From NCBI RefSeq assembly GCF_001305575.3, contig NZ_CP012373.2, positions 2,270,261-2,334,260 of the forward strand: a stretch of 64,000 nucleotides of DNA. The letters run 5' to 3'. This DNA comes from Beggiatoa leptomitoformis. Lineage in GTDB: Bacteria > Pseudomonadota > Gammaproteobacteria > Beggiatoales > Beggiatoaceae. Below are positions 9,342 to 45,086 of this stretch, one piece after another. How positions within the stretch are numbered: the first letter of the stretch is position 1; each line of letters starts with the position of its first letter. The notes under the pieces were generated by a model that saw only the letters and a list, made by a program, of their open reading frames with translations, was not told the origin of the DNA and searched no databases. Made by a program: the position numbers and the translations under genes.

Positions 9342-11576
9342 TTACTGCTTTTCTGTTTGTGGCTGAATCTTTAAGGTTGGCAATTTGTCGCCATAATACG
9401 TATCTTCTTCTGTTTCAACCGCTTCTAGTTTCTTCACTTCTAATAAAACCCCTTCGGCACGACGTAAATTGGCTTGTGCAATATTGTAGGTAATATAAGC
9501 TGTTAAAAAGCCTTCTTCACTGCCTGCTAATTCTTGTTGTGCGTCTAACAGATTTTGTAAGTAGTTGGTTTGTTCTGCACTGCTGAGTAAATCACGACGT
9601 TCTTGCAAGGTTTCACGCTTTGCATGACTGGCTAGCATGGCTTGATATTTACTACTTAAATCACGATACGCAGTGTCCACTTCACGGGTTGCGACTTGAA
9701 CTTCTAAGAAAACGGTGTCTATTGTCGTGCGTAATTGATTGACTAATTGGCGAACTTCTAAACGGCGGCGTTGTTCGCGGGCTTTAGCCACATTGTTTCC
9801 TAATGGCATATCAAACAGTAACCCTGCGGTAAAACTGGGTTTACCTTCGTTGTATTCATCATCTATCGCGTTGCCTGTATTTTTGCCCTCAGCCAGTCCA
9901 TCTAAGTACGTGCCTAAAACGAGATTTAACACGGGCAAAACTTCGTTTTCACTCATCGATGAACGCATAACACCTGCTCTAAGCTGTTTAAATGCTTGAT
10001 TAATTTCAGGGCGTTTGTCTAGCGCGAGTTTGATAGATTGCGACATATTCGCCCGTGCAAAATCTTTTTCAGGCGGTGTAACGGGAATTAATTCAAAGTC
10101 TTGTTTCATGATTAAGGTGGGGTCATTCACCAATGAAACTAATTTTGCTTCGGCATTACGGACGGATTGTTCATAACGCACACTGTCTGCACGACGAGCG
10201 GTTAAAACTGCTTCAGCGTTAATGACTTGACTACGGAGTGCATCGCGGGATTTTAATTCTTTAACAATGCTTTCCGCTTCTGCCAACAAGCGTTTTTTCT
10301 GTAAAAGGACAGCACGTTCTAGGTATAAACTCCAGTAACTGCGTTCAATTTCTAATAAATGGGCTTGAACTTGTCGTCTAAATTCATCCATTGAAATGGA
10401 TTGGTCAACTTTTGCTACTTCAATCGTGGTTTCGTTGTATTCAATGCCTGCACCATTTAATAATGGCTGACGATAGGTTAAAGCCAGCCGTGCATTGGCT
10501 TGGGGGTTAGGAATTAAATAATCAGAGTTATTTTTCAATGTGCCAATTTTTTGAGATAACTCGATTTCTCCGCCTGTTGTTAGGGGTTTACGCGCACCCG
10601 CTTCTACGCTCCATTCTTGCTCTTCAAACCGCCCTGTTGTTCTACCTGTGCGTAATGTACTGCCAAGTGCTTCATCTAAATCATTATATTTGCCTTCAAC
10701 AAACGCATGAGTATCGAATTTGCCTTCAGCTTCTTGGATAGAGGTTTGGCGAATCAGGGGTAATTCACTAAATACCTTAATTTGATTTGAATTTTTCGTC
10801 GCACGTAAGAGTAAATCTTCTACGCTAAAACGCACGGGGTTAGAACTGGTGTTTAGTTGTTCTTTAGCAAGACGTTCCCACCACAAGTCGTATTCAAAAT
10901 TTAATGGTGGAAGGGGTGCGCTAGGCGCGAGGCGTGTAGAAATTTGTGAGGTTTCTTGCAGGGTTGCGGAATCAATATTGAGTTCGACACGGCGGTTTAA
11001 ATTCCTTCCTTCTGCGGTTGCATTACTCGCAATTGGTTGGGTATCACCTGCGCCGCGATAGGTCACTGCATCAGCGGTTAAATTCAAGGCTTTTTGTACA
11101 TAGTCAGCAACTACTTTCGCGCGTGCTTCGCTTAAGGCTTGATTATCACTATATAACGCATTGGATTTTAAGGGGCGATTATTGGCATGTCCGATAACAA
11201 GAATTTTAATATTGCTTTGACTGCGTAAAGGTGTAATGGCTTGGTCTAATTTCGCTATGGCGGCTTGGTCTAATGCAGCTAAATCAGAGCCTTGATAATT
11301 TACATGTAAAACAAATTGTTGGGGTGCATTAGGTTGCGCAGCAGGTGCTTGTCCTGCTTTGTCTGACGGAACAACGGTTAACACACCGTTATGGGTTTCT
11401 AACACAAAATCATAGCTATATGCATCATAACCCAATTGTTCTGCAAGCTCTTGATATTCTTTGCGTATAGGGTCACTGATTTGGTCGTAGCGTTTTTCGT
11501 AAGAGGGCGAAGAACTGCACGCGTTAAGAATCAATACACTAAGTAGTAAGGGGGTATAGCGAGAGGTGGGAAACAT
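9342..11576 (-). CDS. Lipoprotein with OmpA-like domain fused to a TolC-type outer-membrane channel
   Basis: A 744-residue protein. Residues 1-20 form a lipoprotein signal ending in the lipobox LNAC (Cys20). Residues about 88-205 match the OmpA C-terminal peptidoglycan-binding fold (ILVIGHANNRPLKSNA, LSEARAKVVADYV, ending in RNLNRRVELNI). Residues about 265-720 match the outer-membrane efflux (TolC/OEP) family, with long coiled-coil helices (e.g. VDQSISMDEFRRQVQAHLLEIERSYWSLYLERAVLLQKKRLL, here shown only in part by its start VDQSISMDEFRRQ) and two similar halves. TolC-type proteins form outer-membrane exit channels for type I secretion or efflux. The gene begins 88 bases after the giant protein gene stops, on the same strand, with AAGGAT upstream of the ATG, so a role in exporting or anchoring that protein is likely but inferred. 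The OmpA-TolC fusion is uncommon; usual TolC proteins are about 450-500 residues. Confidence 0.85.
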   Translation of the reverse strand: MFPTSRYTPLLLSVLILNACSSSPSYEKRYDQISDPIRKEYQELAEQLGYDAYSYDFVLETHNGVLTVVPSDKAGQAPAAQPNAPQQFVLHVNYQGSDLAALDQAAIAKLDQAITPLRSQSNIKILVIGHANNRPLKSNALYSDNQALSEARAKVVADYVQKALNLTADAVTYRGAGDTQPIASNATAEGRNLNRRVELNIDSATLQETSQISTRLAPSAPLPPLNFEYDLWWERLAKEQLNTSSNPVRFSVEDLLLRATKNSNQIKVFSELPLIRQTSIQEAEGKFDTHAFVEGKYNDLDEALGSTLRTGRTTGRFEEQEWSVEAGARKPLTTGGEIELSQKIGTLKNNSDYLIPNPQANARLALTYRQPLLNGAGIEYNETTIEVAKVDQSISMDEFRRQVQAHLLEIERSYWSLYLERAVLLQKKRLLAEAESIVKELKSRDALRSQVINAEAVLTARRADSVRYEQSVRNAEAKLVSLVNDPTLIMKQDFELIPVTPPEKDFARANMSQSIKLALDKRPEINQAFKQLRAGVMRSSMSENEVLPVLNLVLGTYLDGLAEGKNTGNAIDDEYNEGKPSFTAGLLFDMPLGNNVAKAREQRRRLEVRQLVNQLRTTIDTVFLEVQVATREVDTAYRDLSSKYQAMLASHAKRETLQERRDLLSSAEQTNYLQNLLDAQQELAGSEEGFLTAYITYNIAQANLRRAEGVLLEVKKLEAVETEEDTYYGDKLPTLKIQPQTEKQ

Positions 11577-11618
11577 TGTTGTTTTATCCTTTTAAAATTT
11601 AAAGCGATACGTGTTACA

Positions 11619-11643
11619 TGCCCGTGCAGTATTTGCACAGGCA
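11619..11643 (-). other. Hairpin between giant gene and OmpA-TolC gene
   Basis: A 10-bp inverted repeat with one G-U pair, TGCCCGTGCA (11619-11628) / TGCACAGGCA (11634-11643), lies just after the giant gene. No T-run follows, so it is more likely a 3'-end stabiliser or attenuator that lowers expression of the downstream gene than a full terminator. Confidence 0.4.
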
Positions 11644-11664
11644 TATAAGTTAAATTTTGCGTGT

Positions 11665-39324
<27,660 letters not shown>

Positions 39325-39440
39325 TTAAATCAGCAGTACATCGACAAGTTGTGTTTATCTAATGTAATCGTCAGTTATTCCCATATTTTTATTTTTGCTA
39401 AGTGATAAAGGAAAAAACTGCCCTACCTATCATTATAAAT

Positions 39441-40790
39441 TTACAGAACAATATATAAATATTGTTCGCGGTTCTGTCCCTGCGCATCAGTAAATACGAA
39501 TGACCAGTATTGTGTATGCACAGTTAGCCCTAACACGGTGGTCTGGTGTACAGGCGTTGAACTGATATCGGGATAAAGCACATAACGTATTAACCCATTT
39601 ACTTTTATTAAAACTTTGCCATCTTCCGCGATACTAATGGACGCATTTTGTAGATTATCGATGGTTTTAATTGCTTGTTTAAAGGCGGAGATGTCTTGAA
39701 TAACGGGCGTTGTCACCAATGTTTTTCCGTTTTCCAAGGTAAAACTGATTTGTCCCTCTGCTAAAGCAGTCGCTATTTCTGTTGTCGTTGTATATAACGC
39801 TTGTGGTGCGAGCATAAACCGCACACCTTCTAATTCACTTTGTAAAACACCATCACTATTCTTGCTAATACTTAAGCCTGAATTCACAAAGGTAGGCAAA
39901 GCATTTAATTCTTCTAAAATATCGGTTGTTACAAGACAACGACTACTATTTGTATCAATGGCTTGCTGTCCATCAAACGTCAATTCTAAGCTAACTGTCT
40001 GCTCATTAACCGTATAGCGTTCAAAGTTATATCCCTGTACATCAGTGCTTTGAGCAATAAGTGCAATAGCTTGGTTACAACGCTCTGTTTGTAATACTGA
40101 TTGTACGGGAAGTGTTACGTCTAAAGACCATGTTTCTCCTGCTTGCCAATGACTATGTGGAATGTAGGGGCTGGCATAGGCAGATAATTGACGTGGCGTT
40201 AATGGATTTTTTAGCGAGAAAATCGCAGGATGTGAGCCTATTTCTGCAAATATATCAAATGTGCCAGAAATAAATTCCCCCGCTTGACGGTTCGTAAATT
40301 GTAATTTTGCCGTGCGTAAAGTGCCTGTGCTGGGTAAGGGAGGTAAATCAAAATAAAACCCTGCTAAACGATGTGTATTCTCTTGCATAAACACATGCAG
40401 ACTTGCTGTAATAGTCGTTTTAGGCCCTGATGTTGGTGTGGTTACAACGGGCGTTTCTACAGGTGTTACGGGTTCACTGGTTGGAGGCACTGTTACAACG
40501 GGTGTTTCTTCGGCGGGTATTGTTGGTTCACTGGCTGGAGGTTCTGTTACAACAGGTGGTTGTTCGACGACGGGTATTTCTTCGGCAGGAACTTCAATAA
40601 CAGGCTCACCTTCAGGCGTAGCAGGAACATTTTCACTACTTTCCATTACATCATCAGAAACTTCACTAACCAATTCTGTGGTTTCACCTTCCGCAAAAAC
40701 AATATTTTCTTGCGATTCATCATACGTTACTGCCCATGTATTATTGATGATTAGGGTAGATAATAAAATAAATAATAGTGATTTATACAT
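39441..40790 (-). CDS. Secreted protein with Pro/Glu/Thr-rich linker, function unknown
   Basis: The start is set at the ATG at 40790 (MYKSLLFILLSTLIINNTWA), which begins a clean Sec signal peptide with GGTAGAG just upstream; a longer frame to 40829 adds 13 unlikely residues. The mature protein has about 449 codons in total with the leader. Residues about 20-125 are rich in E, P, T and V with repeats such as EETPVVTVPPTSEPVTP, a likely extended cell-surface linker. The remaining ~320 residues are beta-rich without a family I recognise. Two cysteines (in TERCNQAIALIAQS and SSRCLVTTDIL) could form a disulfide. It lies 143 bases upstream of the giant gene on the same strand, so the two may be co-expressed; a role in the same surface structure is inference. 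Confidence 0.8.
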   Translation of the reverse strand: MYKSLLFILLSTLIINNTWAVTYDESQENIVFAEGETTELVSEVSDDVMESSENVPATPEGEPVIEVPAEEIPVVEQPPVVTEPPASEPTIPAEETPVVTVPPTSEPVTPVETPVVTTPTSGPKTTITASLHVFMQENTHRLAGFYFDLPPLPSTGTLRTAKLQFTNRQAGEFISGTFDIFAEIGSHPAIFSLKNPLTPRQLSAYASPYIPHSHWQAGETWSLDVTLPVQSVLQTERCNQAIALIAQSTDVQGYNFERYTVNEQTVSLELTFDGQQAIDTNSSRCLVTTDILEELNALPTFVNSGLSISKNSDGVLQSELEGVRFMLAPQALYTTTTEIATALAEGQISFTLENGKTLVTTPVIQDISAFKQAIKTIDNLQNASISIAEDGKVLIKVNGLIRYVLYPDISSTPVHQTTVLGLTVHTQYWSFVFTDAQGQNREQYLYIVL

Positions 40791-41149
40791 AACTCTACCG
40801 TAGATGGCAATTTGACAAAAATTTATCATGTTATGATTCTAACTAAGAAACAATGATGCTTAGTGTTTTATCTATAATTAAGCAATAAATATACCGTTAA
40901 AAAGCAAGGTGATTCATAGATTATATATATCAATAACAAGTAGTTAATTATAGAATGTCTTTGTATTATGAAGAAACCAAGTTGTGCTACCATGCTTGCA
41001 GATGCCTGTAACACATCGTTATATGCTCTTAGTATAACCACTTTTTTTTAAATTTTTATAGAATTTTTCTTTTTATAATCATACTAATTGGTTTGTTTTA
41101 GTGTATCAGATAGTTAGTTAATACATTTTTTACTGAAAAGGGATAAATC
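40791..41149. other. Intergenic region between divergent genes
   Basis: About 360 very AT-rich bases separate the leftward secreted-protein gene from the rightward adaptor gene. It should hold two promoters. A TATAAT box at 41074-41079 is a possible -10 for the adaptor gene, but no convincing -35 is seen. No gene or RNA is recognised. Confidence 0.4.
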
Positions 41150-41947
41150 ATGATAAAATCCATACCACTTGGTTTGTTGTTATGTTTCAGCCAATTAGTT
41201 GTTGCGGCTGAGTATGAGGGGTTTACAGAATCGGAACACGAAATAGACGTTGCTGCACCTGAAATTGGGGTGTTAGACATCGTAAAAGTGAAAGAAGGCG
41301 ATAGAGTAAAAACAGGACAAGTATTAGCTGTTTTAGATACAGATGTATTAGTTGCAGCACTAGCCGTTGCAAAAGCTAAAAAAGGCGCGTCTGGACGATT
41401 AACGGCTGCCCGTGCCATAGAAAAATTGCGCCGTGACAGATTAGACCGACTCTTACCCCTATTAGCAAAAGGTAATGCACAACAGTCTGAGGTGAGTCAA
41501 ACACAAATCGAGTTAGAATCCGCTGTTGCAGAAACACAAGCAGCACGAGAAGCCATGCAAATCAGCGAAATGGAATATAAACAGTTAGAGGCACAAATCA
41601 CACGGCGAACGTTACGCAGTCCTATCAATGGAATTGTGACCGTTGTACATAAGGAAGTTGCTGAATTAGTGGGTGGAAATGATTTTAAAGTCATTACCCT
41701 TGTCAGTACTGACCCTTTACAAGCAACCATTAACGTACCAACGACCGACGCGCTTAAATTAAAGACAGCGCAAGCAGTGAATGTAAAATTCCCACAGTTG
41801 GATATCCCCCCTGCACAAGGGAAAATCACTTATATTTCACCGATTACTGATGCCAGCACCGACACGGTAAAAGTTATTGTACAAATGGCAAACCCTGACG
41901 GAAAACTGCGAATAGGCGTGAAATGTCTGGTTGAGGCTAATTTATAA
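41150..41947 (+). CDS. Periplasmic adaptor (HlyD/RND membrane-fusion) protein, short form
   Basis: A 265-residue protein with a Sec signal peptide (MIKSIPLGLLLCFSQLVVAA) and a good ribosome-binding site (AAAAGGGATAAATC). The two half-motifs of a biotinyl/lipoyl-like domain are visible: DVAAPEIGVLDIVKVKEGDRVKTGQ near residues 35-60 (only its key elements, APEIG and VKEGD, matter) and RTLRSPINGIVTVVHKEVAELV near 155-175. They flank a short helical hairpin (about 75-150), and a beta-barrel domain follows to the end (ISPITDASTDTVKVIVQM). Adaptors of this family link an inner-membrane pump to a TolC-type channel. No pump gene is adjacent; the partner could be encoded elsewhere. It is shorter than typical RND adaptors (about 370-400) and lacks a clear membrane-proximal domain. 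Confidence 0.85.
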   Translation: MIKSIPLGLLLCFSQLVVAAEYEGFTESEHEIDVAAPEIGVLDIVKVKEGDRVKTGQVLAVLDTDVLVAALAVAKAKKGASGRLTAARAIEKLRRDRLDRLLPLLAKGNAQQSEVSQTQIELESAVAETQAAREAMQISEMEYKQLEAQITRRTLRSPINGIVTVVHKEVAELVGGNDFKVITLVSTDPLQATINVPTTDALKLKTAQAVNVKFPQLDIPPAQGKITYISPITDASTDTVKVIVQMANPDGKLRIGVKCLVEANL

Positions 41948-42002
41948 TCAGTGAGTTACTTGATATAGTGAGTGTGAATCCCTTCGCACTTACTGCCAAT
42001 TT

Positions 42003-43286
42003 ATGACAACATACCCAACTTCCCCGCCCAATCGGCTGTTTTTACCTGATTTTTGTAGCGTAAAAAGTGTTTTTTTTGGCATTATCCTCACCGAATTACT
42101 TGCTTTCGTGCTGGTTTTAGCCCCTTTAAGTAAAATTGGATTTGGCTGGGGATATGCACTACGCAATATTTTTAATGACCTCGCGCTTGTTTCCCTATTT
42201 ATGCAATGGATAACCTTGTGTAGCATGGCTATGCTTTGTTTATTAAAAGATTTTTTATCCAAATTGGGAAGTAATAAAATTGTAGGGATTGTGAGTTATT
42301 TTATTATTCTCATTATTTCACTGCTCGTTAGTGAAACCGCTTGGTTTATTGAAGAAAGTTTAAGCCAAATATTAGGGCAAATGCTTAATCCGCAACATTA
42401 TTGGCTTATGTTACAAATTTTTGCCATTATTGCCGTTATCGACAGCACGATGCTGGGCTATTTTTTCTATAAAAAAATCGGACGTAAAGCAATCCTCGTA
42501 TTAATCTACGCAAGCATATTACTTGCAGCACTTATCCTAAGTGAACTGATTGCCTTTCTCTTAACCCCTTTTCCCCTACGCTATATTGCCGAACAACACC
42601 TGTTATTTTTACTCAGAAACTTAGCTATTAGTGCGATTATCAGCGCGATAGCCCTACGCTATCTGTATATCCAATATAATTTTCAACAAGAAAGTAATAC
42701 CAATGCACATGCACATATTCAAGCACTACAATCACGAATTCGACCCCACTTTTTATTCAATAGCATGAATACCATAGCAAGTCTTATTCGTTTTCAACCC
42801 AAAGAAGCTGAACAAGCGGTTGAAGATTTTGCGGAATTATTTAGAGTCGCGCTATCAGATGCAAGCCAACGTGTCGCGTTAGAAGATGAGTTAGAACTGT
42901 GTGAGCAATACCTACGCATAGAAACCCTGCGATTAGGTGACAGATTGCGGGTTGAGTGGCGACTAAACAATGTCCCAGAAGATGCCTTGATTCCTTCCCT
43001 AACGCTACAGCCACTCTTAGAAAACGCGGTTTATTATGGGATTCAACCCGCTTTAGAAGGGGGAACAATTGTTATAACGGGTTTATTTGATGGGACACAT
43101 ATTCGCTTAGACATAGAAAGCCCCTTATTAACCTCGCCTAAAACCCATCAGGGCAATGGAATTGGACAAGAAAATATTCAACGCCGTTTAACTTTTTACT
43201 ACGGTTCACAAGCCAAACTAACCCGCCGTGCAGAACAAGGAAAATATTGCATTAGCCTGCGCTTTCCTTATGAAAAAGAAACATAA
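42003..43286 (+). CDS. LytS/AlgZ-type membrane sensor histidine kinase
   Basis: A 427-residue protein with about six membrane segments in residues 15-225, for example LTELLAFVLVLAP, VSYFIILIISLLV and LVLIYASILLAALIL. The His_kinase (PF06580-type) domain follows, with the phospho-accepting His249 in SRIRPHFLFNSMNTIASL, and a HATPase region with LLENAVYYGIQP and GNGIGQENIQRRL. This is the LytS/YehU/AlgZ family, which normally pairs with a LytTR-domain response regulator. None is present next to it, and the gene ends before convergent soxZ. It follows the adaptor gene by 55 bases, so the two may share a transcript. The ATG at 42003 has no clear ribosome-binding site. Confidence 0.88.
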   Translation: MTTYPTSPPNRLFLPDFCSVKSVFFGIILTELLAFVLVLAPLSKIGFGWGYALRNIFNDLALVSLFMQWITLCSMAMLCLLKDFLSKLGSNKIVGIVSYFIILIISLLVSETAWFIEESLSQILGQMLNPQHYWLMLQIFAIIAVIDSTMLGYFFYKKIGRKAILVLIYASILLAALILSELIAFLLTPFPLRYIAEQHLLFLLRNLAISAIISAIALRYLYIQYNFQQESNTNAHAHIQALQSRIRPHFLFNSMNTIASLIRFQPKEAEQAVEDFAELFRVALSDASQRVALEDELELCEQYLRIETLRLGDRLRVEWRLNNVPEDALIPSLTLQPLLENAVYYGIQPALEGGTIVITGLFDGTHIRLDIESPLLTSPKTHQGNGIGQENIQRRLTFYYGSQAKLTRRAEQGKYCISLRFPYEKET

Positions 43287-43289
43287 AAA

Positions 43290-43320
43290 AATCGCCCCCA
43301 ACAGACTGCAGGGGGCGATT
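43290..43320 (-). terminator. Rho-independent terminator of the soxYZ operon
   Basis: A perfect 10-bp GC-rich stem, AATCGCCCCC (43290-43299) / GGGGGCGATT (43311-43320), is followed on the minus strand by a run of T (GATTTTTTTATG). It lies downstream of soxZ and also separates it from the convergent kinase gene. Confidence 0.9.
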
Positions 43321-43373
43321 ATCAAATCTTAGATTTTTTAATGCTTTATCTTCAAAAAAACGACACCATTAAA

Positions 43374-43688
43374 TTATACCGTTACCTGCACTTCCGCAGT
43401 ATCATTTTTACCCAAATTATCTTTCCAAGATAACTTGATAGTGTCGCCTTCCTTAATATTTTTAAGATTAAACGCACAATACGGATTTTGCGAAATACCC
43501 GCGCTCCAAATGGCACTCATCACCACACTGCCATTATGCTCGCATGTCAACTCCTCAATAAAATGTGCAGGAATCAACTCGCCCGTATCACGATCTTTAC
43601 GTGAACCTGTTTCCATAGGATGACTAATTAGGGCTTTAACTTCCGTTACACCCTCTTTTAACTTAGCTTGTACACGAATACTAGACAT
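43374..43688 (-). CDS. soxZ: Thiosulfate-oxidising complex subunit SoxZ
   Basis: A 104-residue SoxZ: an immunoglobulin-like periplasmic protein that pairs with SoxY to form the carrier on which thiosulfate sulfur is oxidised. Typical segments are VKALISHPMETGSRKD, TGELIPAHFIEELTCEHNG and the closing WKDNLGKNDTAEVQVTV. As usual for SoxZ there is no own signal peptide; it is exported with SoxY through the Tat system. It follows soxY by 23 bases in the same operon. The length fits the family (about 100). Confidence 0.95.
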   Translation of the reverse strand: MSSIRVQAKLKEGVTEVKALISHPMETGSRKDRDTGELIPAHFIEELTCEHNGSVVMSAIWSAGISQNPYCAFNLKNIKEGDTIKLSWKDNLGKNDTAEVQVTV

Positions 43689-43711
43689 TTTTAATTATTC
43701 CCCTTCACGCA

Positions 43712-44179
43712 TTAACCGCCACAACCGCCAATAGTCACTTTTACTTCCTTCTTTGCAGAAAAAAGTTTGCCATCAGACTCAACAATCGCAACCACGTCAC
43801 CCGTCCCACCCATTTTAATACGAGTAGAAACAAAGCCTTCCATTCCAGCACTCAACGAAAACTTAGCGACTAAAGGCACAGGGTTTTTAGGCGCGATTAA
43901 CGTAATAGAGGTCAAATTAGGTAGTTTAGTTATAACTTGAACGGGGACAACCGCGCCATTTTCTGCAATATCAGGGGCTTTAACTTCAATATCCGCACTC
44001 TCGACAACCTCGCTCTGATTGAACAAGGCTTTAATAATATCGGTTGTTTCTTTCGCCGCGAATGCGGGTTTAATCGCAGCAGACCATTCAGCCATGCCTG
44101 TTTGCGGAAGGACGCTTGCACCAACGAGCGCGACACCGCTTGCTAAAGAGCCTTGTAAAAAGGTTCTACGATTTGCCAT
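43712..44179 (-). CDS. soxY: Sulfur-carrier protein SoxY
   Basis: A 155-residue protein starting at the ATG at 44179, chosen because GGAGGATAGCTTT lies just upstream and because the start MANRRTFLQGSLASGVALVG is a Tat signal with the twin-arginine. A longer frame to 44233 is rejected. The C-terminal VTIGGCGG carries the swinging-arm cysteine (Cys153) to which thiosulfate-derived sulfur is attached. SoxY works with SoxZ and with SoxXA, SoxB and sometimes SoxCD in the periplasm; those genes are not in this window. The isolated soxYZ pair is common in sulfur-storing gammaproteobacteria, where the sulfane sulfur is deposited as globules; that last point is family knowledge. Confidence 0.95.
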   Translation of the reverse strand: MANRRTFLQGSLASGVALVGASVLPQTGMAEWSAAIKPAFAAKETTDIIKALFNQSEVVESADIEVKAPDIAENGAVVPVQVITKLPNLTSITLIAPKNPVPLVAKFSLSAGMEGFVSTRIKMGGTGDVVAIVESDGKLFSAKKEVKVTIGGCGG

Positions 44180-44421
44180 AAAGCTATCCTCCAAAAATAT
44201 CGATAAACCGTCCGCTTCCCTTAATGCTATCAAAAAAAATTATATAGAAAGCAATAAATACTTGACCTTACACAAACTGTAAATAGTCAGTTTAACCTGT
44301 GAAAGATATATCATACTTAAACCGAATTTTAAACCTTATCTTTAACCCGAAAGGGATAACATATTGTTATACATAATGCTTAATTGCATTAAGCTACATT
44401 AATAATTAGTTATAAAAGCAT

Positions 44422-44847
44422 TTACTTAAAAAAAAGTTGTTTCCACCAGCGATGGCGATTGGCTGTAGGTCGTGTATTATCTAGCAAGGATTCAGGTGGG
44501 ATTTTACTCAATAGCCAACGGGGAAAAACAGGTTTGTGATTGACCCCACAACCAGAACCTAGCTGATGCGGGTCAAATACTTTAATCATCGCAGGATTTT
44601 CCACATTATCCGCATAAATTAAACCGCAAAAATCATAATCATGCTCATGACGTAATAAACTATCTAATTCATCAATAAATAATTGTAAATTTAGTGCATT
44701 AGTAGGTTGTTGTGGGACTGCACCACCTACAAAATAAACATACCAGCCTTCAGGACTTGCTTGTACTTTTTCCCATAACGCATCTAACTGTGTCCAACGT
44801 AAAATCCCAGAAAAACGACCTTTATAATGCTGTTCAAAGGCAATCAT
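44422..44847 (-). CDS. Hypothetical protein
   Basis: A 141-residue protein starting at the ATG at 44847 (MIAFEQHYKGRFSGILRW), preceded by AAGAGAATTATC; the frame extends upstream to 44922 but without support. The family is not recognised. Visible features are a WYVYFVGGAVPQQP segment, an acidic stretch (RHEHDYDFCGLIYADNVENPAMIKVFDP, key elements D, E and one Cys), a GSGCG motif and a C-terminal basic, Trp-rich tail (RHRWWKQLFFK). No signal peptide or membrane segment is seen, so it is probably cytoplasmic. It lies upstream of soxY on the same strand but 242 bases away, which argues against a tight operon. Confidence 0.7.
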   Translation of the reverse strand: MIAFEQHYKGRFSGILRWTQLDALWEKVQASPEGWYVYFVGGAVPQQPTNALNLQLFIDELDSLLRHEHDYDFCGLIYADNVENPAMIKVFDPHQLGSGCGVNHKPVFPRWLLSKIPPESLLDNTRPTANRHRWWKQLFFK

Positions 44848-45086
44848 GATAATTCTCTTATAACATTGATTAATAAAGAACATATTAGTAAAATTTCTAA
44901 TCATATTAAGATAATATACCAATCAATTACATTATTATTTACTGATATACCGATAACTTTTTTGAATTAATAAATATTCTGATAACGTATTTATCTGAAT
45001 CAGAATTCGCTAAATTTCCAGAATTAACCGCGTTTTAACCCTAAATATTCTGATTTATATAGTAAATATCTACAAGGATTTATAAT

